Positions 18,162 through 29,363 of a stretch of DNA of 64,000 bases are shown here, piece by piece. This stretch comes from Rhodocyclaceae bacterium. GTDB taxonomy: Bacteria > Pseudomonadota > Gammaproteobacteria > Burkholderiales > Rhodocyclaceae. Both the position numbers and the translations under genes were made by a program. The notes beneath the pieces are model-generated. The model saw nothing but the letters and a program-made list of their open reading frames with translations, was not told the DNA's origin and searched no databases. The stretch's first letter is position 1; each line of letters begins with the position of its first letter. The DNA is taken from assembly GCA_019455325.1 (NCBI GenBank), contig JACFMQ010000001.1:507071-571070 (forward strand), read 5' to 3'.

Positions 18162-20372
18162 TCAGTTCCGCCGCGGCGCCCGCGTCCGCCCGAAGGTCTC
18201 GTCGGCGAGCACGAAGTCGATGCGGCCGGTCTCCAGGTCGGCCTTGACCAGCTTCACGCGCAGGCGGTCGCCGAGGCGGTAGCGCCGGCCGCTCCGCTCG
18301 CCGAGCATCTGGTGCTTGACGTTGTCGTACTGGAAGTAGTCTTCGCCAAGCTCGGAGACGTGCACCAGCCCCTCGACGTACACCGAGTCGAGGGCGACGA
18401 AGACGCCGAAGGGCACCACCGCCGAGATCGTGCCGTCGAACTCCTCGCCGATGCGCTCCTTCATGAAGTAGCACTTCAGCCAGTTGTCGACGTCGCGCGT
18501 CGCCTCGTCGGCGCGGCGCTCGGTCATCGAGCAGTGCAGGCCGACGTCGTCCCAACTGCCCGGATGGTAGCGTTCGCCGGCGAGCACGGCCTTGATCGCG
18601 CGGTGCACCAGCAGGTCGGGATAGCGACGGATCGGCGAGGTGAAATGCGTGTAGTGCTCGTAAGCGAGGCCGAAGTGGCCGACGTTGTCCGGGCTGTACA
18701 TGGCCTGCCTGAGCGAACGCAGCATCACCGTCTGCAGGAGCTGCGCGTCCGGGCGCGGCTTGATCTTCTCCAGGAGCGCCGCGTAGTCCTTGGCGCGCGG
18801 CTCGTCGCCGCCGGCGAGCGACAGGCCGAACTCCTTGAGGAAGGCGCGCAGGCCCTCCAGCTTCTCCGGCGTCGGCCCCTCGTGCACGCGGTACAGGCAG
18901 GGCTGTTCGTGCGCCTGCAGGAAGGCCGAGGCGCAGACGTTGGCGGCGAGCATGCATTCCTCGATCAGGCGATGCGCGTCGTTCCTGACCACCGGCACGA
19001 TGTTGTCGATCTTGCCCTGGTCGTTGAACAGCATCATCGTCTCGACCGTCTCGAAGTCGATGGCGCCGCGCTTGGTGCGCGCCTTGGCGAGCACCTGGTA
19101 GAGGTCGTAGAGCGCCTGCAGGTGCGGCTGCAGCGAACGATGCACGTCGCTCTCCGGCGCCGCGGCGCCGGACAGCCAGTCCCACACCTGCGTGTAGGTC
19201 AGCCGGGCCTGCGAGCGGAACACCGCCGGATAGAAGCGGTACTGCCGGATCGCGCCGGTGGCGCTGATCGCCATGTCGCAGACCATGGCCAGCCGGTCGA
19301 CCTCCGGGTTCAGCGAGCACAGGCCGTTGGAAAGCTTCTCCGGCAGCATCGGGATCACCCGGCGCGGGAAATAGACCGAGTTGCCGCGCGCCAGCGCCTC
19401 CTTGTCGAGCGCCGCGCCCGGCCGCACGTAGTGGCTGACGTCGGCAATCGCCACGACCAGCCGCCAGCCCTTGCCCTGCCGCGCGGCCCACACCGCGTCG
19501 TCGAAGTCCTTCGCCGTCTCGCCGTCGATGGTCACCAGCGGCAGATCGCGCAGATCCTCGCGACCCTCCCACTCGGCTTTCTTCACCTTGTCCGGCAGCG
19601 CCTTCGTTTCCTCCAGCGCCTTCTTCGGGAACTCGAACGGCAGATCGTGCTTCCTCAGCGCGATCTCGATCTCCATGCCCGGGTCGGCGTAGTTGCCGAG
19701 CACCTCGACGATGCGGCCGATCGGCTGCGAATATTTGGTCGGCTGCTCGATGATCTCGACGACCACCACCTGCCCGGCCTTCGGCTTCAGCTTCGATTTC
19801 TTCTCGTCCGGCGGCACCAGGATGTCCTGGTTGATCCGGCGGTTCTCCGGCACGACGAAGGCGATGCCGTGCTCGACGAAGACGCGGCCGACGACGCGCG
19901 TGTTGGCGCGTTCGAGCACCTCGACGACGGCCCCTTCGCGGCGGCCCTTGCGGTCCACGCCGGTGACGCGCACGAGCACGCGGTCGCCGTGCAGCACGCG
20001 GCCCATCTGCTTCGGTTCGAGGTAGATGTCCTCGCCCGCCTCGTCCGGCACGAGGAAGCCGTAGCCGTCCTTGTGCCCCTCGACGCGGCCGGCGATCAGG
20101 CTGGCGCGCTCGGGCACGATGTAGGCGCCCTTGCGGTTCTGCATCAGCTCGCCCTCGCGCTCCATCGCCGCCAGGCGGCGGCGGAACGGCTCGCCCTCGT
20201 CCTGGCGGATGTCGAGCAGGGCGCACAGGCGCTCGAAGCCGACCGGCTTGCCCTCGCCTTCCAGCGTCGACAGGATGTACTCGCGCGACGGCAGCGGGAA
20301 TTCGTATTTCTGGACCTCGCGCTCGAAATGGGGGTCGGCGCGACGGATTTTCGACAGCTTCTTTATTGACAT
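18162..20372 (-). CDS. rnr: Ribonuclease R
   Basis: 736 residues. Order of domains: N-terminal winged-helix region, two cold-shock domains, the RNB catalytic domain with [14 protein letters not shown] (metal-binding aspartates) and the late motif [20 protein letters not shown], then an S1 domain ([16 protein letters not shown]). It degrades structured RNA 3' to 5'. The C-terminal lysine-rich tail of E. coli RNase R is nearly missing here (ends RTRAPRRN). AAAGGAAC before the ATG decides the start against an upstream frame extension. Confidence 0.97.
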   Translation of the reverse strand: MSIKKLSKIRRADPHFEREVQKYEFPLPSREYILSTLEGEGKPVGFERLCALLDIRQDEGEPFRRRLAAMEREGELMQNRKGAYIVPERASLIAGRVEGHKDGYGFLVPDEAGEDIYLEPKQMGRVLHGDRVLVRVTGVDRKGRREGAVVEVLERANTRVVGRVFVEHGIAFVVPENRRINQDILVPPDEKKSKLKPKAGQVVVVEIIEQPTKYSQPIGRIVEVLGNYADPGMEIEIALRKHDLPFEFPKKALEETKALPDKVKKAEWEGREDLRDLPLVTIDGETAKDFDDAVWAARQGKGWRLVVAIADVSHYVRPGAALDKEALARGNSVYFPRRVIPMLPEKLSNGLCSLNPEVDRLAMVCDMAISATGAIRQYRFYPAVFRSQARLTYTQVWDWLSGAAAPESDVHRSLQPHLQALYDLYQVLAKARTKRGAIDFETVETMMLFNDQGKIDNIVPVVRNDAHRLIEECMLAANVCASAFLQAHEQPCLYRVHEGPTPEKLEGLRAFLKEFGLSLAGGDEPRAKDYAALLEKIKPRPDAQLLQTVMLRSLRQAMYSPDNVGHFGLAYEHYTHFTSPIRRYPDLLVHRAIKAVLAGERYHPGSWDDVGLHCSMTERRADEATRDVDNWLKCYFMKERIGEEFDGTISAVVPFGVFVALDSVYVEGLVHVSELGEDYFQYDNVKHQMLGERSGRRYRLGDRLRVKLVKADLETGRIDFVLADETFGRTRAPRRN

Positions 20373-20413
20373 TTTATTTTGTTCCTTTAGAATCTCGGCT
20401 TCTTCGGATGCCT

Positions 20414-20498
<85 letters not shown>

Positions 20499-20505
20499 CC
20501 TACAA

Positions 20506-20533
20506 AGAGCCACCGGTTTCCGGTGGCTTTTTT
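20506..20533 (+). terminator. Intrinsic terminator of tRNA-Leu
   Basis: 8-bp stem GCCACCGG/CCGGTGGC with a TTT loop (20509-20527) followed by TTTTTT, eight bases after the tRNA end. Confidence 0.9.
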
Positions 20534-20657
20534 GTTTTCCGCTTCGGCGCGGTGCGCCGCGATGTGCGGGCCGCCATTGTACCCGCAATCGGTCCGCTGC
20601 CCGCCGCGGTATTCCCTGCTCCTCTCTTTTCCGCGCGGCCGCCCCTGCCGCGCCGCG

Positions 20658-23600
20658 CTAGCCGGCGGCGCCGGGCTGCGGCGCCAGCACTTTCGACAGC
20701 GTCAGGAACAGTTCGTCCGGATTCACCGGCTTCGACAGGAAGGCGTTCATGCCGGCCGCGAAGCAGGCCGATCGATCCTCGGCAAAGGCGTTGGCCGTCA
20801 TGGCCACGATCGGAATCCCCTCCCCGCCCGGCTGCCGCCGGATTTCGCGGGTGGCCTGCAGGCCGTCCATGTGCGGCATCTGCATGTCCATCAGGATGGC
20901 TGCATAACGGTGGCGGCCGGCTAGGTGCACCGCCTCCTGTCCGTCCGCCGCGGTATCGACGCACAGACCGGTGTCGGCGAGAAGCTCCCGCGCGATCTCG
21001 CGGTTGATGGGCTCGTCCTCGACGATCAGGATGCGCGCGCCGCGATGGCGCTCGGCGAGCCGCGCGAGCGCCGGCGCCGGCGTTGCCTCGGCGTCGGCGG
21101 CGCCGTCCGCGGCGGCCGCGTCCCCCTTCGCCAGACGCGCCGTGAACCAGAAGGTGCTGCCGCGGCCGGGCTCGCTGGCGACGCCGGCCTCGCCGTCCAT
21201 CAGGCGGGCGAGGTTGCGGACGATGGCCAGGCCGAGGCCGGTGCCGCCGTGCTTGCGCGTCGTCGAGCCGTCGGCCTGCTCGAAGGCGCGGAAGAGCCGC
21301 GCCTGCGTCTGCCGGTCGATCCCCGGCCCGCTGTCCTCGACCGTGAAGCGGAGCAGCGCCGAGCCGGCATCCTCCTCGACCTGCGCGACGCGCAGGGTGA
21401 CGCCGCCGCTCTCGGTGAACTTCACCGCGTTGCCGACGAGGTTGAGCAGCGCCTGCGTGATCCGGGTCGGGTCGCCGAGCAGGCGGTGCGGCATCGCTTC
21501 CGCCGCCAGGTGCAGGAACAGGCCCTTCTGCTTCGCGCGGGCGAACAGCATCGAGACGACATTGGCGGCGATGTCCGGCGGGTGCACCGGGATGCGTTCG
21601 AGCGTCAGCCTGCCGGCCTCGATCTTCGACAGGTCGAGGATGTCGTTGACCAGTTCGAGCAGCAGGCGCCCGGCGTCGCCGATGCGCGCCAGGCGCTCGG
21701 CCTGCCTCGCCGTGACGCCGTCGCGCTTCATCAGGTAGGCCAGCCCGGTGATGACGTTCAGCGGCGTCCGGATCTCGTGGCTCATGTTCGCCAGGAAGAC
21801 GCTCTTCGCCAGCGCCGCCGCTTCCGCCGCCCGCTTCGCCTCGGCCAGCTCGGCGGTGCGCTTGGCCACCAGGTCTTCGAGGTGCGCGCGGTGCTCGATC
21901 AGCTCGGCGGCGATCCGCCGCTTCTCGGTGACGTCCTCCTTGACCGCGAGGTAGTGGCCGATCGCCCCGTCCGGCTGGCGGATCGGCGCGACGATGGCGG
22001 ATTCGACGTAGATCTCGCCGTTCCGCCGCCGGTTGACGAACTCCCCGTGCCAGCATTCGCCGGCGCCGAGCGCGGCCCAGAGCGAAGCGTAGGTCGCGCG
22101 CGGCGTCTCGCCGGACTGGAGCAGCCGCGGATTGGCCCCGAGCAGTTCCTCCCTGGCGTAGCCGCTGATGCGCGTGAAGGCTTCGTTGACGTACTCGATC
22201 TCCGCCGCCGTGTTGGTGATGACGATGCTGTTCGGGCTCTGCTCGACGGCCAGCGACAGCTTGCACAGCTCCCGCGCCGCCAGCTTCTGTCCGGTGACGT
22301 CGCGCAGCGTCGCCAGCGTCATCACCCGGCCGTCGATCTCGACGTTGCTGCTCGCCACTTCCGCGACGAACGGCCGGCCGTCGTCGACCCGGTGGCAGGT
22401 CCATTCGACGGGCTCGGCCTCGCCCGTCGGCGCGTCATGCCCGAGCGCCACCGCCGCCGGCCGCGCCACCCGGGAAATCTCGTGCGGCCGCCGGCCGAGC
22501 ATCCGCTCGCGCGCCTCGGCGCCAAACATGCGCAGCGCGGCCGGGTTGCAGTCGATGACGACGTCCCGGTCGAACAGCAGCAGGCCGTCGCGCGAGGTCT
22601 CGAACAGCCGGCGATAGCGCATTTCCAGCCGGCGCAGTTCGGACGTCCGCGCCTCGACCCGCCGCGCCAGATCCGCGTTCGCCTGCAGCAGCGCCTCGTC
22701 CGCGCGGCGCAGCCGCCGGCGCAGGCGCAGCGCCATCAATGCGCCGAGGCCGGCGGGCACGAGCAGGATCGCCGCGGCCAGCGCCAGCGCCTTCCGGATC
22801 AGCGGCGCGATCGCCTGGCGGACGCCGTCGGCCCGGCGGAGCAGATGGAGCCGCCACCCGTTGTCGAGACGGGCGCGGAAGCCGATCCAGTCGACGCCGT
22901 TCCGGTCGGCGCCGCCGGCGACGACAACCGAGCCCCGGCGGGCGACGAACTTCTCCTGCCCGGCGCCGGCGGCGAACAGCGCGTGCACCAGCGCTTCGTC
23001 GACGACGTCGCCGGAATCGCCGATCGGGCGGCCGTGGCGGTCGACGAGCAGGGCCCGGTCGAACGGCGCGATCCGCGCCGGCGCCAGGAAACGGCTGGCG
23101 CCGTGCAGATGCAGCACGCCGCCGAGATAGAGGGCGACGGCGCCGGTCGCGTCGAACACGGGCAGCGCCATGGCGATGCCGGCAGCGCCGTCGGCGCCGA
23201 TGAACACGTCCGAGGCGGCGAGCCTGCCGGTCTGCCGCGCCTCCTGGAAATACGGCCGGTCGGCGAGGTTGTACTGCTGCAGGCCGAGCTGCACCGGGAA
23301 CGGGTGCGACATGTAGTGGTCGCCCTCCGGCGTCAGCACGAAGAGGACGGAGAACGCGCCCTGCCGGCGCAGCGACTCGAGCAGGCGCCGCTTGCCGGGG
23401 TCGAGGCGCTCGGGAATGCCGTTCAGGCGCCGGTCGATGCGCCCCCGCTCGCGCAGGTCGGAGAACTCGGGCGAGTCCGCGGCCAGCCGGAGCAGCGTTT
23501 CGCCGCCCTTGATGTCGGCCTCGATGCCTTCGCTCAGGGTGGCGACGAAGGCGAGCTGGTCGCGCGCCCAGTGCTCGACGGCCCAGGCGTGCGTCGCGTC

Positions 23601-23690
23601 GCGCAGCAGGAAGGCCAAGAGCGCCAGCGACAGCGCCGCCGGCACCACGACCAGCGCGAGAACCTGCCAATGTCGCCCCGGCTTGATCAC
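20658..23690 (-). CDS. Hybrid sensor histidine kinase/response regulator
   Basis: 1010 residues. A first membrane helix (about 10-30), a periplasmic dCache-like sensor (about 35-285) and a second helix (about 300-322) are followed by two PAS domains (about 350-465 and 475-590), HisKA with His638 in MSHEIRTPL, HATPase with the NLVGNAVKFTESG and GLGLAIVRNLARLM motifs, and a receiver domain with Asp935 in LMDMQMPHMDG. No Hpt domain is present, so a separate phosphotransfer protein is needed. The signal is unknown. It follows the chemoreceptor gene by 24 bases on the same strand, so the two may sense related cues. Confidence 0.93.
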   Translation of the reverse strand: MIKPGRHWQVLALVVVPAALSLALLAFLLRDATHAWAVEHWARDQLAFVATLSEGIEADIKGGETLLRLAADSPEFSDLRERGRIDRRLNGIPERLDPGKRRLLESLRRQGAFSVLFVLTPEGDHYMSHPFPVQLGLQQYNLADRPYFQEARQTGRLAASDVFIGADGAAGIAMALPVFDATGAVALYLGGVLHLHGASRFLAPARIAPFDRALLVDRHGRPIGDSGDVVDEALVHALFAAGAGQEKFVARRGSVVVAGGADRNGVDWIGFRARLDNGWRLHLLRRADGVRQAIAPLIRKALALAAAILLVPAGLGALMALRLRRRLRRADEALLQANADLARRVEARTSELRRLEMRYRRLFETSRDGLLLFDRDVVIDCNPAALRMFGAEARERMLGRRPHEISRVARPAAVALGHDAPTGEAEPVEWTCHRVDDGRPFVAEVASSNVEIDGRVMTLATLRDVTGQKLAARELCKLSLAVEQSPNSIVITNTAAEIEYVNEAFTRISGYAREELLGANPRLLQSGETPRATYASLWAALGAGECWHGEFVNRRRNGEIYVESAIVAPIRQPDGAIGHYLAVKEDVTEKRRIAAELIEHRAHLEDLVAKRTAELAEAKRAAEAAALAKSVFLANMSHEIRTPLNVITGLAYLMKRDGVTARQAERLARIGDAGRLLLELVNDILDLSKIEAGRLTLERIPVHPPDIAANVVSMLFARAKQKGLFLHLAAEAMPHRLLGDPTRITQALLNLVGNAVKFTESGGVTLRVAQVEEDAGSALLRFTVEDSGPGIDRQTQARLFRAFEQADGSTTRKHGGTGLGLAIVRNLARLMDGEAGVASEPGRGSTFWFTARLAKGDAAAADGAADAEATPAPALARLAERHRGARILIVEDEPINREIARELLADTGLCVDTAADGQEAVHLAGRHRYAAILMDMQMPHMDGLQATREIRRQPGGEGIPIVAMTANAFAEDRSACFAAGMNAFLSKPVNPDELFLTLSKVLAPQPGAAG

Positions 23691-23714
23691 GATGGCCTCC
23701 GGGCGCCCCGTCCG

Positions 23715-25733
23715 TCAGCCTACCCGGAAGCGGGCGACCTCGCGCTGCAGCGCGTCGGCCAGCGCCTGCAGGCGCTCGGCGGTGGCATGGTTCTCGGCGA
23801 CGGCCGCCGAGTTCTCCTCGGCCATCTGGGCGATCGTCTCGACGTTGCGGGCGATGTCGGCGCTCGCCGTGGACTGCTCGCGCAGCGCGTCGGCGATCTC
23901 GCGCACGGCATCGACGACGTGCGCCGCCCCTTCGCGCACTTCGGCCATGGCCTGCCCGGCGCGCGCGCTCATCTCGACGCCGCGATCGACGCGGCCGACG
24001 CCGGCCTTCATCGCCGCCACCGCGGCCCGCGTCTCCTCCTGGACGGCGTGGATCATCCCGGAGATCTGCTGGGTCGATTTCGTCGTGCGTTCGGCGAGCT
24101 TCCGTACCTCGTCGGCGACCACCGCGAAGCCGCGGCCGGCCTCGCCGGCGCGCGCCGCCTCGATCGCCGCGTTCAGCGCCAGCAGGTTGGTCTGGTCGGC
24201 GATCTCCTTGATCACCTCGACGATCGACGATATCTCGTCGGAACGCCGGCCCAGCCCCTCGACGGCGGCCGCCGAGGCGGCGACGGCCTCGGCCAGCTCA
24301 CCCATTTCCGCGACCACCGTCCCGACCAGGTCGCCCCCCTGCCGCGACAGCTCGCCGGAGCGCTCGGAAATCTCCCGCGCCTGGCGCGCGTTGGCGCTGA
24401 TGTGATCGATGCCCACCGTCGTCTGCTCGACCGCGGCCGCCATGCCCGACGCCGCTTCGCTCTGGTTTTCGCTGGACAGGGCGACCTGCCCCGAGGAGGT
24501 GGCCGTCCGCTCGGCGGCGCCGGCGACGGCGTCGGCGTTGATCCGGACGTTGCGGACGGTTTCGTTCACCGCCGCGGCCATCTCGTTGAAGCGCTCGGCG
24601 ACGTGCCTGAGCTCGTCGCGGCAGGCGAGCGCGATGCGCACCGTCAGATCGCCCGCGGCGATGCCGTCGGCGCCGTCGGCCAGGCGGCGGATGCTCTCGG
24701 TGACCGCGATGTACATGCCGGCGACCAGCCAGGCGGCCAGCGCCAGCGCGCCGCCGACCAGCAGGAAGGTCACCGTCATCTGCTGCCGGAAGCGATCGCG
24801 CCGCTGTTCGATCAACTGCTCGAGCGTCGGCAGCAGCGTATCGAACATCTGGGCGAATCCCGCGTCGATGGTCGCTGTCGCCTGCGCAAAGTAGCCGGTA
24901 GCGGTCGACGAGAATCGGCGCGACAGGATGTCGTCGCGGACGACCTCGACGAGGCGCGCCAGATCGGCGAGGAATCTTCCCGACGAGACGTCCAGCGCGT
25001 CCGCCACCTGCGGGTTCTCCCGCTTCGCCTTGGCCAGGTTTCGCTCGTATTGCCCGCGCAGGTCGTCGATTCCCGCCAGGGCGATCGTCAGGGCATCGGC
25101 CTGCGCGGCCTCCAGCCGGCCGGCGACCAGCACGCCGGTGCCGTTGGCGCGCATGCGGCCGAGGATTTCGAGCAGGCCCGGCAGGCGCACCAGCGCCGTA
25201 TCCATCAGATAGAACGAACCGACCTCCGGATCCTGCGTCAGGCGATAGCCGTCCGAAACCTCGGTGGTGAAGATCAGCATCCTGGCGATCAATTCCCGAT
25301 GGGCGACGAGGTTGGCCAGAGGCGGCATGCCGAAGCCGTCCGCCGCCAGCCGCGGCCAGCCGGCGCGGATGGTCGTCCACTCGCCGCCGTTGTGCAGCTC
25401 ATCGACAAGATATCCGTCGACCTCGTCGAGCAGGACATCGATTTCCCGGGCGACGCGTTCCGCCGCCGGCCTTTGCGCCGCGTCTCCGCCGAGCACGGCG
25501 AAGGACAGCCCGCGGTGCTGCTGCGTCAGGCGGACGGCGCGGAGCATGGGCTGGACGACCTGCAGGCCGTCCAGCTCGCTGCGCGCGTGCGCCACGGCGG
25601 CATCGAGGCGCTGGTAGAGCAGCCAGACGGCGGCGCCGACGGCGACCACCAGGACGAGGACGACCAGCGCGAATTTTCCGGTGAACCGCAGACGGTTCAT
25701 GATGCCGACGGCGGGCGCCATGGCTCTGTTCAA
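23715..25733 (-). CDS. Methyl-accepting chemotaxis protein
   Basis: About 672 residues. An N-terminal membrane helix (about residues 20-40), a long helical periplasmic sensor, a second helix ([19 protein letters not shown], about 330-350) and HAMP are followed by the cytoplasmic signalling domain with the hairpin tip [22 protein letters not shown] nitrate/nitrite- or 4-helix-bundle-type sensor is possible, but the ligand is unknown. There is no C-terminal NWETF receptor tether. The start is uncertain: I chose TTG because AGGGAG (25742-25747) stands eight bases upstream; ATGs at 25721 and 25700 are alternatives without a visible ribosome site. Confidence 0.9.
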   Translation of the reverse strand: MNRAMAPAVGIMNRLRFTGKFALVVLVLVVAVGAAVWLLYQRLDAAVAHARSELDGLQVVQPMLRAVRLTQQHRGLSFAVLGGDAAQRPAAERVAREIDVLLDEVDGYLVDELHNGGEWTTIRAGWPRLAADGFGMPPLANLVAHRELIARMLIFTTEVSDGYRLTQDPEVGSFYLMDTALVRLPGLLEILGRMRANGTGVLVAGRLEAAQADALTIALAGIDDLRGQYERNLAKAKRENPQVADALDVSSGRFLADLARLVEVVRDDILSRRFSSTATGYFAQATATIDAGFAQMFDTLLPTLEQLIEQRRDRFRQQMTVTFLLVGGALALAAWLVAGMYIAVTESIRRLADGADGIAAGDLTVRIALACRDELRHVAERFNEMAAAVNETVRNVRINADAVAGAAERTATSSGQVALSSENQSEAASGMAAAVEQTTVGIDHISANARQAREISERSGELSRQGGDLVGTVVAEMGELAEAVAASAAAVEGLGRRSDEISSIVEVIKEIADQTNLLALNAAIEAARAGEAGRGFAVVADEVRKLAERTTKSTQQISGMIHAVQEETRAAVAAMKAGVGRVDRGVEMSARAGQAMAEVREGAAHVVDAVREIADALREQSTASADIARNVETIAQMAEENSAAVAENHATAERLQALADALQREVARFRVG

Positions 25734-26387
25734 GGGGATCTCCCTGGTTTTTGTTGTCGGTGCTTCGTCGCCGGCCGGGAGGGGAATCGACGCCACCCCT
25801 CGCGCTGCGATGCTCCTGCCATGCCGAGGCTCCCCTGGCGCCGCTTCGGCATGACGCCGGGAAGCCTTTCATGCGGCTGCGATACGGTCTCTGGAGTCTT
25901 GCTATCGCGCGCGATCGGCACGCAGGCGGCCGGCCGCACCGCCGTGCGCGTTGCCGTCGTATTGGCGGCGGGATGGTAGACTTGAGGGCGCATTGACCGA
26001 CATGGCATGCCGCGCACGCCGGCGGCGCGCAGCGCGTCGGTCGGATTTTCGTGGGCGCCTGCCGTGGACGGCGGCGCCCCGTTGCCTTTCGACCGGGAAC
26101 CTCGTACCGGCCGCCGCCTTCAATGAGGAACGGGGCGGTGGCGCCGGCGCCACCGGTCTCGACTGCGTTCTTTACTGGGAGCCTTTGCCATGTCCGGGCC
26201 ATCGTGGGGGGTGGCTGATGGAGGGGCATTAGACACCTGATTTGGTGCGATGTCAACGACATCTGCAGCACGTCGGTTCTATTTTTGGAGCATTTTTTCT
26301 GGTGCGGATTTTTCCCTGTATCCACCTGTGCAATGCGGCGCGTGCGGCCAAAATCGTTCGCCCGGGCTACATGCACGCCTCCCCGCC
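25734..26387. other. 654-bp gene-poor stretch between the chemoreceptor and HTH genes
   Basis: I see no convincing gene here. The stretch holds the chemoreceptor ribosome site at its left end, a GC-rich 18-base perfect palindrome at 26137-26154 (GGTGGCGCC and its complement) without a T run, and, from about 26220 on, an AT-richer stretch with T runs that probably carries the promoter of the HTH gene. Confidence 0.5.
26234..26263. promoter_or_regulatory. Pair of inverted repeats upstream of the HTH gene
   Basis: CACC-TGATTT-GGTG (26234-26247) is followed at once by GATGTC-AAC-GACATC (26249-26263), a perfect 6-3-6 repeat. They lie about 125 bases before the GTG chosen for the HTH gene. An operator role is inferred from position only. 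Confidence 0.35.
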
Positions 26388-26786
26388 GTGAAGCCCGCAC
26401 ACCCGTACGGAGCCCGCCTGAAGCGATGGCGCGAGTCGGTCGAGGTCCGGCAATCGGATACACAATCCAAATTTGGAGTATCGCCCAGCACGTACCAGAA
26501 ATACGAACTGGGGATGAGCGCCCCGGGCGCGGAAGCGATCGAGCGTTTCGTCCGCGCGGGGGCCAACGCCAACTGGCTGCTGACCGGCGAAGGTCCGATG
26601 CTGCTGGCCGATCTGGCGCCCGGGCCGATGCCGGTGCCGCAGGTCAACGTGACGGCGCTCTCCGCCATCATCCGGGGCTTGATCGAGGCGGGCGTGTCGG
26701 CGGAGAAGGTCGGCCCGACGGCATGGCGCTACTACAGCGACGCCGTCGCGCAGGGTCTGATCGCGCCTGACGGCGACGGCGGCTGA
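26388..26786 (+). CDS. Small phage-repressor-like HTH protein
   Basis: 132 residues from GTG. The N-terminal helix-turn-helix has YGARLKRWRESVEV, then QSKFGVSPSTYQKYELG and ANANWLLTGEGPM, a signature shared with XRE-type regulators and phage CI-like repressors. The C-terminal half (about residues 90-132) has no recognised domain, and there is no LexA-type peptidase motif. The start is uncertain: the frame extends to ATG 26250, but the part before the GTG has low GC and no domain-like pattern, and neither start has a strong ribosome site. No phage genes are nearby. Confidence 0.7.
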   Translation: MKPAHPYGARLKRWRESVEVRQSDTQSKFGVSPSTYQKYELGMSAPGAEAIERFVRAGANANWLLTGEGPMLLADLAPGPMPVPQVNVTALSAIIRGLIEAGVSAEKVGPTAWRYYSDAVAQGLIAPDGDGG

Positions 26787-26874
26787 GCCGCGCGGCCGGC
26801 GCTGCGCGGGAGAAGAAGACGGGGCGGCGGCATCGAGGCACGCCGCCGCAGGCCGGCTTCCGCCGGCCCGCCGT

Positions 26875-28194
26875 TCACGCGAACGGGTGGCGCCTGAGGA
26901 TCGTCTCGTCCCGCTCGGGGCCGGTGGAAACGATGTCGATCGGGATGCCGGCCAGCGCCTGCATGCGATCGAGGTAGGCGCGGGCGTTCGCCGGCAGGTC
27001 CTCCCAGCGCTTGGCGCCGAAGGTGCTCTCGCTCCAGCCCGGCAGCGTCTCGTAGATCGGCTCGCAGCGCGACACCTCGTCGGCGCCGATCGGCAGCAGG
27101 TCGACGACCTTGCCGTCGAGCCGGTAGCCGGTGCAGATGTTCAGCGACTCCATGCCGTCGAGCACGTCGAGCTTGGTGATGCACAGGCCGGTGACGCCGT
27201 TGATGCGCGCCGAGCGGCGCAGCGCGGCGGCGTCGAACCAGCCGCAGCGGCGCTTGCGGCCGGTGACCGTGCCGAACTCCTTGCCCTTGGTGAACATCTG
27301 GTGGCCGGGCGAGGTCTCGGTGTCGATGCACAGCTCGGACGGGAACGGACCGCTGCCGACGCGCGTGCAGTACGCCTTGGTGATGCCGAGCACGTAGTGC
27401 AGCATGTTCGGGCCGATGCCGGTGCCGGCGGCGGCCTGGCCGGCGACGCAGTTCGACGAGGTGACGAACGGGTAGGTGCCGTGGTCGATGTCGAGCAGCG
27501 TGCCCTGCGCGCCCTCGAACAGCATGTTCTGGCCGGCCTCGCTGGCGGCGTAGAGGGCGGCCGAGACGTCGGCGACCAGCGGCTTGATCGTTTCGGCGTC
27601 TTCCATGGCCTGCCGGAGCACCGTCTCGTAGCTGACCGCCTCGGCCTTGAGGAAGTTCACCAGCACGAAGTTGTGATACTCCATCACTTCCTTCAGCTTC
27701 GCCGCGAAGCGCTCCGGATGGAACAGGTCGTAGACGCGCAGGCCGCGGCGCGCCACCTTGTCCTCGTAGGCCGGACCGATGCCCTTGCCGGTGGTGCCGA
27801 TCTTCTGGTCGCCGGCCTTGGCCGCCTCGCGCGCGCGGTCGAGCGCCGCGTGATACGGCAGGATCAGCGGACAGCCCGGACTGATCTTGAGGCGCGAGCG
27901 CACGTCCAGACCGCCGGCCTCCAGCTCGCGGATCTCGGCGATCAGGTGGTGGATGTCGAGCACCACGCCGTTGCCGATGTAGCACTGCACGCCCTGCCGG
28001 ACGATGCCCGAAGGCACCAGGTTGAGCTTGTAGACGCGCTCGTCGGCGCCCTGGCCGACGACCAGCGTGTGGCCGGCGTTGTGCCCGCCCTGGAAGCGGA
28101 CCACGCCCTGCGCGTTGTCGGTGAGCCAGTCGACGATCTTGCCCTTGCCCTCGTCGCCCCATTGGGTGCCGACGACCACGACGTTCTTAGCCAT
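26875..28194 (-). CDS. purA: Adenylosuccinate synthetase
   Basis: 439 residues. It has the N-terminal loop [19 protein letters not shown] and the IMP-binding [13 protein letters not shown] and [18 protein letters not shown] motifs. It makes adenylosuccinate from IMP, aspartate and GTP in AMP synthesis. I chose the ATG before AKNVVVV; an in-frame ATG seven codons upstream overlaps the space before hisZ. It follows hisZ by 17 bases. Confidence 0.98.
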   Translation of the reverse strand: MAKNVVVVGTQWGDEGKGKIVDWLTDNAQGVVRFQGGHNAGHTLVVGQGADERVYKLNLVPSGIVRQGVQCYIGNGVVLDIHHLIAEIRELEAGGLDVRSRLKISPGCPLILPYHAALDRAREAAKAGDQKIGTTGKGIGPAYEDKVARRGLRVYDLFHPERFAAKLKEVMEYHNFVLVNFLKAEAVSYETVLRQAMEDAETIKPLVADVSAALYAASEAGQNMLFEGAQGTLLDIDHGTYPFVTSSNCVAGQAAAGTGIGPNMLHYVLGITKAYCTRVGSGPFPSELCIDTETSPGHQMFTKGKEFGTVTGRKRRCGWFDAAALRRSARINGVTGLCITKLDVLDGMESLNICTGYRLDGKVVDLLPIGADEVSRCEPIYETLPGWSESTFGAKRWEDLPANARAYLDRMQALAGIPIDIVSTGPERDETILRRHPFA

Positions 28195-28211
28195 TTCCCG
28201 TATTCCCCCGA

Positions 28212-29363
28212 TCAAGTCTCGATTGCTTCGACGCGCCAGCGCCCGTCGCCGAGCGCCAGACGCCGGTCGCAGCGCGGCCCTTCCGGCGGCGTCTGCCCCG
28301 GCAGTTGCTCGACGACGACCTCGCCCTCGGCGCGCAGCGCGGCGATCGCCGCTGCCAGCGCCGCGTCGCCGCCGGCGTGCGGCGCGAGCACGGCGCCGGC
28401 GTCCGCCGCCGCCGGCGACAATTGCGCGACGATGCGCAGATCCATCGAATAGCCGGTGGCCGGGCGCGCGCGCCCGAAGTCCCTGCCGGCCCCGTCGTAG
28501 CGTCCGCCCAGCGCCACCGCGCCGGCGCAGGCCGGGTGGTAGGCGGCGAAGACGACGCCGTTGTGATAGTGATAGCCGCGCAGGTCCGAAAGATCAAAGG
28601 ACAGCGGCAGGTCCGGCATGGCCGCGGCGAGCGCGCGCAGCGTCGCCAGCGCGGCGTCGATCGCCGGCAGCGGCGGCAGCTCGCGGGCGGCGCGGTCGAG
28701 CACCTCGACGCCGCCGTAGAACGCCGGCAGGCGCAGGAAGGCGGCGCGGTACGGCTCGGCGAGCCCGGCGCAGAAGCTCTCCAGCCCCGGCGTATCCTTG
28801 GTCTGCAGCAGCGACAGCGCGGCGTCCACCGCTCCGGCGTCCAGCCCGGCGGCTCCGGCCAGCGCGCGGAAGATGCCGACGTGGCCGAGGTCGATGCGCG
28901 AGGCCGGCGCCTCGGCGGCGGCGAGCGCCGCGGCCATCAGGCGGATGATTTCCAGATCGGCCTCGTGGCCGGCGTGGCCGTACAGCTCGGCGCCGATCTG
29001 GATCGGCTCGCGCGAGGCGCTGATCGACGCCGGCAGCGTGTGCAGCACGCTGTCGCAGTAGCACAGCCGGGCGACGCCCTGGCGGTTGAGCAGGTGCGCG
29101 TCGATGCGCGCGACCTGCGGCGTGATGTCGGCGCGCACGCCGAGCGTGCGCCCGGAAAGCTGGTCGACCAGCTTGAAGGTGCGCAGCCGGAGATCCTGAC
29201 CGGAACCGGTGAGCAGCGAGTCGAGGTACTCGATCAGCGGCGGCATCACCAGCTCGTAGCCGTGCACGCGGAAGAGGTCGAGGACGGCGCGGCGGCGGCG
29301 CTCGATCGCCGCCGCCTCCGCCGGCAGCGCGTCGGCGAGGTACTCGGGAAGCAGCCAGTTCAT
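28212..29363 (-). CDS. hisZ: ATP phosphoribosyltransferase regulatory subunit HisZ
   Basis: 383 residues, a histidyl-tRNA synthetase paralogue that lacks the anticodon-binding domain. Synthetase-like motifs ([33 protein letters not shown]) are visible. HisZ activates the short HisG, so this organism should use the short hetero-octameric form; hisG is not in the window. The stop of DUF2065 overlaps its ATG by four bases. Confidence 0.95.
   Translation of the reverse strand: MNWLLPEYLADALPAEAAAIERRRRAVLDLFRVHGYELVMPPLIEYLDSLLTGSGQDLRLRTFKLVDQLSGRTLGVRADITPQVARIDAHLLNRQGVARLCYCDSVLHTLPASISASREPIQIGAELYGHAGHEADLEIIRLMAAALAAAEAPASRIDLGHVGIFRALAGAAGLDAGAVDAALSLLQTKDTPGLESFCAGLAEPYRAAFLRLPAFYGGVEVLDRAARELPPLPAIDAALATLRALAAAMPDLPLSFDLSDLRGYHYHNGVVFAAYHPACAGAVALGGRYDGAGRDFGRARPATGYSMDLRIVAQLSPAAADAGAVLAPHAGGDAALAAAIAALRAEGEVVVEQLPGQTPPEGPRCDRRLALGDGRWRVEAIET

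Noticed and set aside
18312-20369. A 685-codon plus-strand frame opposite rnr.
   Set aside because: Antisense to a complete RNase R gene; sequence is His/Arg/Asp/Val-rich without any motif.
20925-25979. A 1684-codon open frame on the plus strand opposite the kinase and chemoreceptor genes.
   Set aside because: It is composed of Arg/Gln/His/Val-rich sequence with no domain pattern, and lies antisense to two genes with clear domains. High GC keeps stop codons rare.
26137-26154. 18-base GC palindrome as a terminator or replication element.
   Set aside because: No T run on either side and no second copy; GC-rich DNA makes such palindromes common.
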